NCBI RefSeq assembly: GCF_000187935.1
Contig: NZ_AEUT02000001.1
Span: forward strand, 806,001-870,000
Length of the DNA: 64,000 bases
Reading direction: 5' to 3'
Source: Streptococcus parauberis NCFD 2020
Lineage (GTDB): Bacteria > Bacillota > Bacilli > Lactobacillales > Streptococcaceae
Made by a program: the position numbers and the translations under genes
Part shown: positions 9,538 through 19,019 of the stretch, in pieces
Numbering within the stretch: the first letter of the stretch is position 1
Layout: each line of letters starts with the position of its first letter
Notes under the pieces: model-generated
Database searches by the model: none
What the model saw: the letters and a program-made list of their open reading frames with translations, nothing else
What the model was told of the DNA's origin: nothing

Positions 9538-10523
9538 CAAACTGTTTCTAAAGCTGGTAATGTTTCACCAATTGCTTCTAATCGACTAGCCCATTCTTCA
9601 CGGCTAAGTCCATTTTCAGTAACATAGCGATTTTTTTCATGTGCGCGGCATTCAGCTGAACAGCCACGTACATATTTGGCTTCATTTTCTTCACTGGCAA
9701 AAATTTGCTTATTACAAAATGGATTAGCACAATTCACGTAGCGTTCACAGGGTTGTCCATCAAAGTAATCTTTAGCGACCACAGTAGGATTGACATGATT
9801 GATTGGCACTGCAATTCGTTCATCAAAGACATACATGGCACCGTCCCACAATTCCCCTTGAACCTCAGGATCTTTACCATAAGTAGCAATTCCACCATGT
9901 AGTTGGCCAACATCTTTAAATCCTTCACGGACCATCCAACCAGAGAATTTCTCACAGCGTACACCGCCTGTACAATAGACAACCACGCGTTTTTCCATGA
10001 ACTTCTCTTTGTTATCGCGAACCCATTGGGGTAAATCACGGAAATTACGGATATCTGGACGAATTGCTCCGCGGAAGTGACCTAAGTCATACTCATAATC
10101 ATTACGCGTATCTAAAACCACAGTCTCGTCATCTAGCAAAGCCTCCTTGAATTGACTTGGTGACAAGTATTCACCTGTAGTTTCCAAAGGATTAATATCG
10201 CTATCAAAATCTTCGTCTTCTAAGCCTAGATGGACAATTTCTTTTTTGTAACGAACAAACATTTTCTTAAAGGCTTGCGCATCTTCTGTATCTTCTTTAA
10301 ACCATAAATCGGCAAAGCGTTCATCTGAATGAACCCAATCCATATATTTTTGAGTTGTTTCAAAATCACCTGAAACAGTACCATTAATTCCTTCATCAGC
10401 AATCAAAATGCGACCTTTAAGACCGATTGATTTACAAAATTCAAGGTGTTTAGCTGCATAAGCCTCAGCATCTTCAATGGCAACATATTTGTAATAGAGT
10501 AAAACTCTAATTTTTTTAGACAT
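9537..10523 (-). CDS. trhO: tRNA uridine(34) hydroxylase, rhodanese-like TrhO
   Basis: Prephenate-independent hydroxylation of U34 in tRNA toward ho5U-type modifications. The 328-residue protein has an N-terminal acylphosphatase-like UPF0176 domain ([17 protein letters not shown] near residues 36-52), a rhodanese domain ([14 protein letters not shown] near 137-150) with active-site Cys in [12 protein letters not shown] near 181-192, and a C-terminal Cys-rich metal knuckle ([11 protein letters not shown], then CSAEC). Full-length for the family. Monocistronic, with its own terminator. Confidence 0.93.
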   Translation of the reverse strand: MSKKIRVLLYYKYVAIEDAEAYAAKHLEFCKSIGLKGRILIADEGINGTVSGDFETTQKYMDWVHSDERFADLWFKEDTEDAQAFKKMFVRYKKEIVHLGLEDEDFDSDINPLETTGEYLSPSQFKEALLDDETVVLDTRNDYEYDLGHFRGAIRPDIRNFRDLPQWVRDNKEKFMEKRVVVYCTGGVRCEKFSGWMVREGFKDVGQLHGGIATYGKDPEVQGELWDGAMYVFDERIAVPINHVNPTVVAKDYFDGQPCERYVNCANPFCNKQIFASEENEAKYVRGCSAECRAHEKNRYVTENGLSREEWASRLEAIGETLPALETV

Positions 10524-10601
10524 AATATCTCCTATAATAAAAAAACTTTGGTTCTATTATAGCTAAAAAGAGTAAGAGCTAGCAAAGTATTAGCTTGAAC
10601 T

Positions 10602-10680
10602 ATTTTTCACATAATAAAATTAGCATACTTATGTTTACTTTTTGACTTAAATTGAGAAATGTGAAAAAATAATATTAGAA
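10602..10680 (+). promoter_or_regulatory. Inverted ATTTTTCACAT half-sites flanking the ald promoter
   Basis: ATTTTTCACAT (10602-10612) and ATGTGAAAAAAT (10669-10680) form an 11-bp inverted pair about 56 bp apart. A TTGACT (-35 candidate) lies between them before alanine dehydrogenase; the matching -10 is not clear. The arms resemble TGTGAAA half-sites used by Rex or CRP-like regulators. That resemblance is only suggestive. Confidence 0.4.
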
Positions 10681-10696
10681 AAGAGAGGGGTTTCAT

Positions 10697-11809
10697 ATGA
10701 TTATTGGGATACCAAAGGAAATTAAAAACAACGAGAATCGTGTAGCTATTACACCTTCCGGCGTGCTTACTCTAACTGAGAACAATCATGAAGTATGGAT
10801 TGAAACTCAGGCTGGACTTGCTTCAGGTTTTTCAGACCAAGAATATCAAGAACAAGGTGCAATTATTAAATCCAGTCCTGAGGAGACTTGGCAAGCAGAT
10901 ATGGTATTGAAGGTTAAAGAGCCACTACCATCTGAATACAAATACTTTAGACCAGGATTAATCCTCTTTACTTATTTACATTTGGCTCCAGCACCTGAGT
11001 TAACTAAAGCCATTATGGATAGTAATATAATAGCTTTAGGATATGAAACACTAGTCGACAATAATACACTCCCTCTTCTCAATCCAATGAGTGAAGTTGC
11101 TGGACGTATGGCGACTCAAATTGGTGCTCATTATTTAACTAAAATTGAAGGTGGATCAGGAATCTTACTTGGTGGTGTTCCAGGTGTAAGTAAAGGCCAT
11201 GTTGTCATTGTGGGAGGCGGTAACGTAGGTGTTAATGCCGCTCAGATGGCAGTTGGCTTAGGAGCACGGGTAACTATTCTAGATATCAATCCTAAACGTT
11301 TAGCTGAGTTGGATGCCATGTTCTCTGGTAAAGTACAAACCCTTATGTCCAATAGCTTGAATATAGCTAATAGTGTTCGGGATGCTGATTTAGTTATTGG
11401 TGCTGTCTTAATTCCTGGTGCACGTGCTCCAAAACTTGTCACTAAAGAAATGATTTCAACTATGCGGGAAGGATCCGTTGTTATTGATGTGGCTGTGGAC
11501 CAAGGTGGTATTATTGAAACTGCTGATCGAACCACTACCCATGATGAACCAACTTATATCATTGATGGCGTCGTTCATTATGCCGTAGCAAATATGCCGG
11601 GAGCAGTTGCAAGAACGTCAACTATTGCCTTAACAAATGCAACATTAAAATATATTTTAGAGCTGGCAAACAAAGGTTTCAATAAGGCAATTAATGAAAG
11701 TCAACCCTTACGTTCAGCATTGAATGTCTATAAAGGCACTATAACAAATAAAGCTGTCGCTAAATCACTTGATTTAACATACCAAGAGCCAAATAATATT
11801 TATAATTAA
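10697..11809 (+). CDS. ald: Alanine dehydrogenase
   Basis: NAD-dependent interconversion of L-alanine with pyruvate and ammonia. The 370 residues match the family length. It starts [17 protein letters not shown] (substrate-binding N-terminus with catalytic Lys and Arg), has YLHLAP near residues 94-99 (catalytic His), the Rossmann motif [17 protein letters not shown] near 169-185 and [16 protein letters not shown] near 294-309. The ATG follows GAGGGG. A small gene follows 34 bp later without a terminator, so they form a two-gene unit. Confidence 0.95.
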   Translation: MIIGIPKEIKNNENRVAITPSGVLTLTENNHEVWIETQAGLASGFSDQEYQEQGAIIKSSPEETWQADMVLKVKEPLPSEYKYFRPGLILFTYLHLAPAPELTKAIMDSNIIALGYETLVDNNTLPLLNPMSEVAGRMATQIGAHYLTKIEGGSGILLGGVPGVSKGHVVIVGGGNVGVNAAQMAVGLGARVTILDINPKRLAELDAMFSGKVQTLMSNSLNIANSVRDADLVIGAVLIPGARAPKLVTKEMISTMREGSVVIDVAVDQGGIIETADRTTTHDEPTYIIDGVVHYAVANMPGAVARTSTIALTNATLKYILELANKGFNKAINESQPLRSALNVYKGTITNKAVAKSLDLTYQEPNNIYN

Positions 11810-11843
11810 GAAAATATGTTTTACTATTACTAAAGGAGAAAAA

Positions 11844-12149
11844 ATGACTTACGAATTATGTTTAGAATATGGTACTTATCCATTAACCGTTGAGGATGCA
11901 CAATTAGATCAAGACAATGAAATTCCAGATTTTATTAAAAATGATCAAGACTTATTGGATAAATTAGACCGTATCAATACTTTATTCCATGAATTATTTC
12001 TCACAATTGAATGCCAATTTCATTATATAGGTCATGAATATCCAGGAAAACGTCAAGAGATTGCAAAATTATATGATGACATAATTACTACATTACAAAA
12101 TAATTATGCTGATCAGGATATTATCATTCGCAAATTGTTAATTCATTAA
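11844..12149 (+). CDS. Hypothetical acidic protein downstream of ald
   Basis: 101 residues, strongly acidic, no signal peptide, no membrane segment; predominantly helical by composition (for example ELFLTIECQFHYIG and KRQEIAKLYDDIITTLQNNY). An AAAGGAG site lies 6 nt before the ATG, so it is a real gene, probably co-transcribed with ald and ended by the terminator at 12157-12187. I do not recognise the family. Confidence 0.7.
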   Translation: MTYELCLEYGTYPLTVEDAQLDQDNEIPDFIKNDQDLLDKLDRINTLFHELFLTIECQFHYIGHEYPGKRQEIAKLYDDIITTLQNNYADQDIIIRKLLIH

Positions 12150-12152
12150 TCA

Positions 12153-12187
12153 AAAAAGCAACTAAGATTTCTCTTAGTTGCTTTTCT
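12153..12187. terminator. Bidirectional terminator
   Basis: AGCAACTAAG (12157-12166) and CTTAGTTGCT (12173-12182) form a perfect 10-bp stem around ATTTCT, flanked by A and T runs. It serves the ald unit on the plus strand and the truncated PHP gene on the minus strand. Confidence 0.85.
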
Positions 12188-12453
12188 TATAAAAAATTTA
12201 TAATTTCAGCTTCACGGGGTTGGTAGTAACCAATTTCAATCCCTTTTTTTAGTCGATTGTCATATTTTTGGTTCAAATCATCAATTGTTCTTGAATAATT
12301 GTCATAATCTGGAACATCATCTCTACTAGTTTCAGGATTCGACATGTCAAAATGTTCAGTTGTTATAATTTCACCATCAGATACTTTTAAATAATCTTCG
12401 AAAGCTGCAGTTGAATCGTAAGAAAAATAAGTGTGTAAATGATTGTCTCTCAT
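12187..12453 (-). pseudogene. N-terminal remnant of a PHP-domain histidinol phosphatase (HisK/HisJ type)
   Basis: 88 codons. DNHLHTYFSYDS carries the HxH motif of PHP phosphatases, followed by TTEHFDM and KGIEIGYYQPREAE, which match the next metal-ligand segments of the family. Intact members run to about 250 residues, so roughly the last two thirds are missing. The stop codon TAA falls immediately against a terminator stem, as expected after a deletion joined residue 88 to neighbouring DNA. Histidinol phosphatase activity is unlikely from this fragment. Confidence 0.75.
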
Positions 12454-12491
12454 ATTCGATACCTCACAATAATATTATATCAAACAAATAA

Positions 12492-12520
12492 ATAAAGGTT
12501 GGAAAATTTCCAACCTTTAT
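12492..12520 (-). terminator. Terminator of the malQ-glgP operon
   Basis: A long near-perfect palindrome (TAAAGGTTGGAAA paired with TTTCCAACCTTTA) lies 6 bp after the glgP stop codon. Confidence 0.8.
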
Positions 12521-12525
12521 ATTTT

Positions 12526-14793
12526 TTAATTTTCTGAATGCCAAATTTCTTGGTTATATTGTTCAATTGTTCTGTCTGATGAGAAAAATCCAGCTTTACC
12601 AATATTGTTCACAACTTTAGTCATCCATAGGTCCTGATCTTCATAATCGTTAATCATTTTTTCTTTAACTTCAATATATTCAACTAAGTCAATTAATGTC
12701 ATAAACCAATCTTTAACAACAAGTTCTTTATATAAGCGAGCCAAGCGTTCGCCATTACCAAGTTGCATCATTTCAGGGCTAATAATAAAGTTAACCGCAT
12801 CTTTGATTTGAGGATGAGCATCGTAGTAAGATTTTGGAACATATCCACCATCAGCATAAAGATTGATAATAGTATCAGAATCTTTACCAAAAGTATAAAT
12901 ATTATCCACACCAGCTAATTCCGCAATTTCAACATTAGCACCATCCATTGTACCAAGTGTTAATGCTCCATTTAACATAAATTTCATATTACCTGTTCCA
13001 GAAGCTTCTTTAGAGGCTAATGAAATCTGTTCTGAAATATCAGTTGCAGGAATAAGATGCTCTGCCACAGTAACATTATAGTTTTCAACTAGGTGAACAT
13101 TTAAGAAAGGACTAACTTCTGGGTCATTATTAATCAATTCTGAAAGACAAAGAATTAAATGAATTATATCTTGTGCAATAACATAAGCTGGGGCTGCTTT
13201 ACCACCAAAAATAACAGTAATTTTGCGTTTAGGTAGGTTGCCCTTTTTGATTTCCAAATATTTATGAATGACATAAAGAGCATTCATTTGTTGACGTTTG
13301 TATTCATGGAAACGTTTAATCTGTGTATCGATAATAGAGTTTTCATCTAATTCAATACCTTTATTTTCCTTCAAATAACGTTTCAAGGCTAATTTATTAT
13401 TAAATTTTATCTCTGCTAATTTTGCATGAACTTCTTTATCATCAGCAAAAGCTAATAATTTTTCAAGTTTACTTGCATCAGTGAGATAGTCATCTCCAAT
13501 TAAATCTTTGATATAAGCAGCCAAATCCTGGTTAGCAAATTCTAACCAGCGACGGAAAGTAATACCATTTGTTTTATTGTTAAATTTCTCTGGGTATAAT
13601 TGATAGAAAGCTTTCAATTCACTGTTTTTAAGAATTTCTGTATGCAATGCAGCCACGCCATTAACGCTTGTTGCAAAGTGAATATCCATATGAGCCATAT
13701 GTACACGACCTTCTTGGTCAATAATCTGAACAGAAGAATCATTATTTTCTGATGCAATTAAATCATTTAATTTCTCAATGATTGTTACCAAGTGAGGAAC
13801 TACTTCATTTAAGTATTCCAAAGGCCATTTTTCTAAGGCTTCTGCTAAGATTGTATGGTTTGTATATCCAACCATTTGTTTCACAATTGACACTGCAACT
13901 TCAAATGTCATGTCATACTTTTCAGTTAATAAGCGGATTAACTCAGGAATGACCATTGAAGGATGAGTATCATTGATTTGTACATAAGCATATTCAGGCA
14001 AATCAAGAAGATTTGAACCACGTTGGATGGCTTCATCAATTAATAACTGAGCCGCATTTGAGACCATAAAGTATTGTTGGTAAATACGTAATAACTCGCC
14101 ATTTTTGTCCGAATCATCTGGATAAAGGAATAGTGTTAAGTTTTTTGCAATTTCAGTTTTATCAAATGAAATACCATCCTTGATTAATCCATAATCAATA
14201 CCATCAATATCAAATAAATTCAGATAATTCTTTGTATCGCGTTTATATCCAAGGACATCAATTCGATCCAGACGTGATTTCAAAGTGAAATTTTTAAATG
14301 GTACATCATATGAAATCTCAGTTGGAACTAACCATGAATCTTTTTCAATCCAAAAGTTTGGTTCTGCTTCTTGTTCATTATGATTGAAAACTTGTTTAAA
14401 AAGTCCACAGTGATAATTTAAACCAACACCTTCGCCGTTAATCCCAAGACTTGACATTGAATCAATAAAACATGATGCTAGGCGACCTAAACCACCATTA
14501 CCTAAAGAAGGTTCAAGCTCTTCATCTTCAATTTCAGCTATAGACTTACCAACAGAAGAAAGTTCTTCCTTGACCTCTTGATAAATTCCAAGATTAATAA
14601 GGTTATTTGATAATAATTTACCAATTAAAAATTCTGCAGATATATAGTAAACTTTGCGTTTAGCAGTATTCTTTGATTTTCCACTTGCTTCTTCTTTAAC
14701 GAAATTTAAAAGTGAAATATAAAGTTCTTTATTACTTGCTTCCGCAAGTGACTTCCCTAGATTAGATTCCGCATAAGTTGTAAAAGTGTTCAT
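12526..14793 (-). CDS. malP: Maltodextrin/glycogen phosphorylase
   Basis: Pyridoxal-phosphate enzyme that releases glucose 1-phosphate from alpha-1,4-glucans. The PLP lysine is in [15 protein letters not shown] near residues 590-605; [11 protein letters not shown] near 100 and NDTHPSM near 300 are further family signatures. I choose ATG 14791-14793 ([11 protein letters not shown], 755 residues): the upstream in-frame TTG at 14808 lies in the ribosome site (AGAGGA). Second gene of the malQ-malP operon, 16 bp after the malQ stop. Often annotated glgP; the context argues for maltodextrin degradation. Confidence 0.93.
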   Translation of the reverse strand: MNTFTTYAESNLGKSLAEASNKELYISLLNFVKEEASGKSKNTAKRKVYYISAEFLIGKLLSNNLINLGIYQEVKEELSSVGKSIAEIEDEELEPSLGNGGLGRLASCFIDSMSSLGINGEGVGLNYHCGLFKQVFNHNEQEAEPNFWIEKDSWLVPTEISYDVPFKNFTLKSRLDRIDVLGYKRDTKNYLNLFDIDGIDYGLIKDGISFDKTEIAKNLTLFLYPDDSDKNGELLRIYQQYFMVSNAAQLLIDEAIQRGSNLLDLPEYAYVQINDTHPSMVIPELIRLLTEKYDMTFEVAVSIVKQMVGYTNHTILAEALEKWPLEYLNEVVPHLVTIIEKLNDLIASENNDSSVQIIDQEGRVHMAHMDIHFATSVNGVAALHTEILKNSELKAFYQLYPEKFNNKTNGITFRRWLEFANQDLAAYIKDLIGDDYLTDASKLEKLLAFADDKEVHAKLAEIKFNNKLALKRYLKENKGIELDENSIIDTQIKRFHEYKRQQMNALYVIHKYLEIKKGNLPKRKITVIFGGKAAPAYVIAQDIIHLILCLSELINNDPEVSPFLNVHLVENYNVTVAEHLIPATDISEQISLASKEASGTGNMKFMLNGALTLGTMDGANVEIAELAGVDNIYTFGKDSDTIINLYADGGYVPKSYYDAHPQIKDAVNFIISPEMMQLGNGERLARLYKELVVKDWFMTLIDLVEYIEVKEKMINDYEDQDLWMTKVVNNIGKAGFFSSDRTIEQYNQEIWHSEN

Positions 14794-14808
14794 GTATTCC
14801 TCTTTCAA

Positions 14809-16317
14809 TTATTTTTCTTTATTAGCATTTGCTCTTCCATAAAGGTCAGTTAAATGGATAAGATATTCTTTATGAGCTTCAGTTAAATCTTCTTCTAACA
14901 TCCGCCATTGCCAGTTTCCTCCAAGTGTATTTGGAATGTTCATTCGGCTGTCAGCTTCTTTGTCAAGCAAATCTTGCATACATAAGATTGCTGTATCTCC
15001 AACAGATGCAAAAATAGTTCTTAACATTGCTTCTGTAATAGTTTCATCTGCTGCACGACTAATATAAGCTTCTGCGAAACGTGCTTGTTTCACAGTCATA
15101 TTTTCATACCAACCATTAACTACTTCATTATCATGAGTACCTGTATAGACAATACAATTAGTATCATAATTATGAGGTAAATCAAAGCTTTGGCTGATAT
15201 GATCAAATAAACCAAATTGAAGAATTTTCATACCTGGAAAGCCAGTAGCTTTCAAGAGTTTTTCCGCTCTTTCGTCGATATAACCTAGGTTTTCGGCAAT
15301 GATTGGTAGATCTCCTAGTTCATCACGAACAGTTTCAAATAAAGCTAGACCAGGAGCAGATTCCCAGTGGCCATTTCTTGCTGTAGTGTCACCTCCAGGA
15401 ATTTCCCAGAAATCAGAAAAGCCTTTAAAGTGGTCGATACGAACTTTGTCATAGAGTTTAATGCTTTCTTTAATACGATAAACCCACCATGAAAAATTAG
15501 TTTTTTCATGTTCTAACCAATTATAGATAGGATTACCCCAAAGTTGACCATCTTCGCTAAAACCATCAGCAGGTACGCCAGCAATATAAATTGGTTTTTT
15601 ATCAGCATCAACTTTAAATAGTTCAGGCATAGTCCAAACTTCCACACTATCAGCTGAAACATAAATCGGCATGTCACCAATAATTTCAATACCGTTGGCA
15701 TTAGCATATAATTTCAATTCTAACCACTGTTGATAAAAGAAAAATTGACAAACTTTATGATAAGTAATCGCTTCTTCTAATTTATCACGGTAGAATTCAA
15801 GAGCACTTTCCTCACGTTTGATGATTGATTTATCATCCCATTCTTGTAACGCTTTATTACCAAAGTACTCTTTAATAGCCATAAATTCAGCAAAATCCCT
15901 AACCCATTGTGCTGATTTCTCGAATGTTGACAGTTGTTTTTGACCATCCTTACTAGCCATAAAGTTTCTCACAGCAGTTTCGAGGATTGGACGACGTGTG
16001 TTAAAGATTATAGCATAATCAACTGATTCTGGGTTATCACCAAAATTTACGTCCTTGTAGTCATCTTCACTAAGGTAACCAGCTTTTGTTAAATTATCAA
16101 AATCAATAAAGTGTGTGTTTCCTGCTACTGCAGAAAATGATTGATAAGGTGAATCACCAAAACTTGTCATTGATAATGGTAGAATTTGCCAATATGATTG
16201 TTTTGTATCTCTTAAGAAATCAACAAAGTTGAAAGCTGATTTCCCAAATGTTCCAATACCAAATTTCCCTGGTAATGAACTGATATGCATTAAAATGCCA
16301 CTTGCTCGCTTGCTCAT
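14809..16317 (-). CDS. malQ: 4-alpha-glucanotransferase (amylomaltase)
   Basis: Transfers maltosyl and longer units between maltodextrins, releasing glucose and making longer chains for MalP. GH77, 502 residues. It starts RASGILMHISSLPGKFGIG (family signature), and has the catalytic motifs VRIDHFKGF near residue 296 (nucleophile Asp), IIAENLGYI near 341 (acid/base Glu) and YTGTHDNE near 390 (stabilising Asp). The ATG is preceded by GAGGAG. First gene of the MalR-controlled minus-strand operon. Confidence 0.95.
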   Translation of the reverse strand: MSKRASGILMHISSLPGKFGIGTFGKSAFNFVDFLRDTKQSYWQILPLSMTSFGDSPYQSFSAVAGNTHFIDFDNLTKAGYLSEDDYKDVNFGDNPESVDYAIIFNTRRPILETAVRNFMASKDGQKQLSTFEKSAQWVRDFAEFMAIKEYFGNKALQEWDDKSIIKREESALEFYRDKLEEAITYHKVCQFFFYQQWLELKLYANANGIEIIGDMPIYVSADSVEVWTMPELFKVDADKKPIYIAGVPADGFSEDGQLWGNPIYNWLEHEKTNFSWWVYRIKESIKLYDKVRIDHFKGFSDFWEIPGGDTTARNGHWESAPGLALFETVRDELGDLPIIAENLGYIDERAEKLLKATGFPGMKILQFGLFDHISQSFDLPHNYDTNCIVYTGTHDNEVVNGWYENMTVKQARFAEAYISRAADETITEAMLRTIFASVGDTAILCMQDLLDKEADSRMNIPNTLGGNWQWRMLEEDLTEAHKEYLIHLTDLYGRANANKEK

Positions 16318-16349
16318 AATTTCTCCTCACAATATATAACTATAAGGAA

Positions 16350-16378
16350 ATTATAGCGCAACCGTTTGCGTAAGTCAA
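16350..16378 (-). promoter_or_regulatory. malQP promoter with embedded MalR operator
   Basis: On the minus strand TTGACT (16373-16378) and a perfect TATAAT (16350-16355) have 17-bp spacing, and the spacer carries the palindrome CGCAAACGGTTGCG (16357-16370). The position would block RNA polymerase. The same operator type occurs at 17597 and 22717. Confidence 0.85.
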
Positions 16379-16411
16379 TAAAAAAAACAACATTCTTTGT
16401 AAATGCTGTTT

Positions 16412-17431
16412 TTATTTTGAAATATTTCGTACACTTTCTCTTTCTTTCAGTGTAAATGGTACAAATATTTTTTGACTGAGGGTTGATTGTTTGGAACTGA
16501 TTATTTCCATTAATTGTTTAAAACTTACAATACCTAAATTTTCTACATTGATATCAAAAGTAGTTAGATAAGGATGGACTAACGTTGCATAAGTTGAATT
16601 ATTGAATGTGATAATTGAAATATCATCTGGTACTTTTAAATCATAGTATGATAAGAGCTGAGTTACACGGACAGAAAGGATTTCTCCTATCACAATTAGT
16701 GCTGTTGCCTGAAATTCTTTTATTGTTTCCATCAAATTCTCAACAAGCACTGGATTTTTACGATCAAATAATAACATCGTCTTATTATCCAAACCTAATT
16801 TCATACAACCTTTTAGATACCCCATATACCGTTCTGAAGCTACTTCCGAAAGTAAATCATCAGTTATAAATAGAATCTTTTTATGTCCTTTTTCATAAAG
16901 ATAATTAACTGCTGACTTGGCCATTAATTGATTATCATTATCAATATATGTAATCTTATTTTCAAAACCTTCTGGTGCTCCTACAATAACAAATGGTATG
17001 TTATTTGACATTAAATATCGTCTAACTGGGTCTTCTTGTTCTGAATAAAGGATAATAAAGCCATCTACTCTTTTTTGAAGATGCATCAATTTAACCTGCT
17101 CCTCCAAATCAGTAACAGTCATACCTGTTGCAATAGAGACAGTAAAGTGATTAGCCTTCGCTTCATTTGTAATTGTCGATAGAATTTGCATAAAAAATGG
17201 TTCACTGAGCCGATCTTTAAAGGTAATTGGTGGAAATACTAAACCAATATTTTGAGTCAATCCACTGGCAAGCATTTGCGCAGCTACATTTGGCACATAT
17301 CCTAAATCATTCATTGCCTTTCTAACTTTATCCTTTGTTTTTTGAGAAATAGAATGATTATCTTTCAAAACTCTGCTTACTGTTGAAGGGTTAACTCCTG
17401 CCTTAAAAGCCACATCTTTTATCGTAACCAT
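16412..17431 (-). CDS. malR: LacI-family maltose operon repressor
   Basis: Transcription factor of 339 residues. The N-terminal helix-turn-helix and hinge (MVTIKDVAFKAGVNPSTVSR, then YVPNVAAQML near residues 45-54) is LacI type; residues 60-335 form the sugar-binding core (IGLVFPP near 63, FIILYSEQ near 124, TALIVIGEI near 240). It lies between the malQP and malXFG transcripts and reads toward malQ. In streptococci MalR binds CGCAAACGGTTGCG-like palindromes and releases them with maltose. Self-regulation is not evident: the only operator in its upstream region sits on the malX promoter. Confidence 0.92.
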   Translation of the reverse strand: MVTIKDVAFKAGVNPSTVSRVLKDNHSISQKTKDKVRKAMNDLGYVPNVAAQMLASGLTQNIGLVFPPITFKDRLSEPFFMQILSTITNEAKANHFTVSIATGMTVTDLEEQVKLMHLQKRVDGFIILYSEQEDPVRRYLMSNNIPFVIVGAPEGFENKITYIDNDNQLMAKSAVNYLYEKGHKKILFITDDLLSEVASERYMGYLKGCMKLGLDNKTMLLFDRKNPVLVENLMETIKEFQATALIVIGEILSVRVTQLLSYYDLKVPDDISIITFNNSTYATLVHPYLTTFDINVENLGIVSFKQLMEIISSKQSTLSQKIFVPFTLKERESVRNISK

Positions 17432-17585
17432 TTATTACTCCTTTCGATTTATTTTTCGTGATTATTTTCATTTAATACTATTTTTTTCCATTATACAATT
17501 TTATGAGTAAATTGCAATATAAAGTAAAATAGAGTATATAAATATCATAACAGACAAATAAATGTTATTAATTTTAAAAAAGCTA

Positions 17586-17614
17586 TTGACATTTCTTGCA
17601 AACGGTTGCATAAT
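17586..17614 (+). promoter_or_regulatory. malXFG promoter with embedded MalR operator
   Basis: TTGACA (17586-17591), 17 bp, CATAAT (17609-17614). The palindrome TGCAAACGGTTGCA (17597-17610) fills the spacer and enters the -10. Confidence 0.85.
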
Positions 17615-17652
17615 AAGAGTGTAACTAATATTCATCTCTAGGAGGAGAAAAA

Positions 17653-18909
17653 ATGAAAAAATCTACTTTGAAGAAGCTACTTGTTAGTTCTGCAGTATTA
17701 GGGTTAACAACTGGACTTGCTTTAACAAGTACTTCTCAGGATACTGTTCAAGCTGCAGGTAAAAAAACTACCGTTAAATTGTGGGTTGGATCTAACGCTA
17801 AAAAATCTTACGTTGGCACTATTAAAGCCTTCGAGAAAGAAAATCCTGGTGTAAAAGTTAAAATCATCGAAACTGATGATTCAAAAACTCAAGAAACATT
17901 GAAAAAAGACCCAAGTAAGGGTGCTGATGTTCTTTCACTTCCACATGACCAATTAGGACAATTAGTTGAATCAGGAATCATCCAAGAACTTCCAGAAAAA
18001 TATACAAAAGAGGTCAAATCTACTCAAACTGACCAAGCAATTGCTGGTGCTCAATATAAAGATAAAACTTATGCATTCCCATATGGTATCGAATCATTAG
18101 TTCTTTACTACAACAAATCTAAATTAAGTGCTGAAGATGTTAAATCTTATGAAACTATTACTTCAAAAGGTAAATTCGGTGGTAGCTTTAAAGAAATGGA
18201 CGCATACTATACTGCACCTATCTTCATGACTGCTGGAGCTCATTTATTTGGTCCTGAAGGTGAAGATGTTAAAGGTACGAACTGGGGTTCTGATGCTGGT
18301 GTTAATGCTCTTAAATGGATTTCAGCCCAAAAATCAAATCCAAACTTTGTTCAAGCTGATGCAGGTTCAATTATCTCAGAATTTGGTAAAGGTAAATTTG
18401 ATGCTGTTGAGTTAGGCCCTTGGAACTACGATGCTGTTAAAGAAGCAATCGGAGAAAAAAATGTTGGTATTGCAACTTACCCAACAATCAACATTGGTGG
18501 TAAAGACGTTCAACAAAAAGCATTCTTAGGTGTAAAACTTTATGCAGTTAACCAAGCACCTGCTGGTGGAAATACTAAACGTATCGCAGCTAGCTACAAA
18601 CTTGCAGCTTACATGACAAATGCTAAAACACAAGAATCTTCTTTCAAAGCTGAAGATCGTCGTGTGATTCCTTCAAATAAAGAAGTTCAAAACGCTGACT
18701 ATGTAAAATCTAATGAACTTGCTCAAGCTGTTATTAAAATGGGTTCTTCGTCAGACTATACAGTAGTTATGCCAAAACTTTCACAAATGTCAGTATTCTG
18801 GCCTGAGTCTGCTGCTATCTTAAGTGATACTTACAATGGTAAACTTAAAGAATCAAGCTACCTCAAGAGATTACAACAATTTGATAAAGATATTGCGAAA
18901 GTTAAATAA
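17653..18909 (+). CDS. malX: Maltose/maltodextrin-binding protein, secreted, no lipobox
   Basis: Extracellular substrate-binding protein of the MalXFG importer. The 418 residues form a type I periplasmic-binding fold (VKLWVGSNAKKSYVG near residue 41, then YAFPYGIESLVLYYNKS near 138, SEFGKGKFDAVELGPWNY near 252). The signal peptide is MKKSTLKKLLVSSAVLG plus a hydrophobic core, but no lipobox cysteine follows: the region reads LALTSTSQDTVQAAGKK and looks like a type I cleavage site after VQA. Most Gram-positive binding proteins are lipoproteins, so retention at the cell is unexplained. GGAGGAG precedes the ATG. Firm as a maltodextrin-binding protein from sequence and context. Confidence 0.92.
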   Translation: MKKSTLKKLLVSSAVLGLTTGLALTSTSQDTVQAAGKKTTVKLWVGSNAKKSYVGTIKAFEKENPGVKVKIIETDDSKTQETLKKDPSKGADVLSLPHDQLGQLVESGIIQELPEKYTKEVKSTQTDQAIAGAQYKDKTYAFPYGIESLVLYYNKSKLSAEDVKSYETITSKGKFGGSFKEMDAYYTAPIFMTAGAHLFGPEGEDVKGTNWGSDAGVNALKWISAQKSNPNFVQADAGSIISEFGKGKFDAVELGPWNYDAVKEAIGEKNVGIATYPTINIGGKDVQQKAFLGVKLYAVNQAPAGGNTKRIAASYKLAAYMTNAKTQESSFKAEDRRVIPSNKEVQNADYVKSNELAQAVIKMGSSSDYTVVMPKLSQMSVFWPESAAILSDTYNGKLKESSYLKRLQQFDKDIAKVK

Positions 18910-18927
18910 ATTTATCTTTTAATTGTG

Positions 18928-18960
18928 CGAGGTTAGGTGAAACCTGACCTCGTATTTCTT
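18928..18960 (+). terminator. Intercistronic hairpin between malX and malF
   Basis: CGAGGTTAGGT and ACCTGACCTCG form an 11-bp stem (one G-U pair) around GAA, followed by TATTTCTTTT. It looks like a partial terminator or an mRNA-end stabiliser that would raise malX over malFG. Confidence 0.75.
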
Positions 18961-19019
18961 TTATGTTTTCAATAAAGGAATATCAAGAGAGAGATAGTGA
19001 TATAAATAAAGGATACACT

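Noticed and set aside
18963..19019. Longer MalF start at 18963
   Set aside because: No ribosome site and it sits right after the hairpin T-run; ATG 19020 has AAAGGA six bases upstream.
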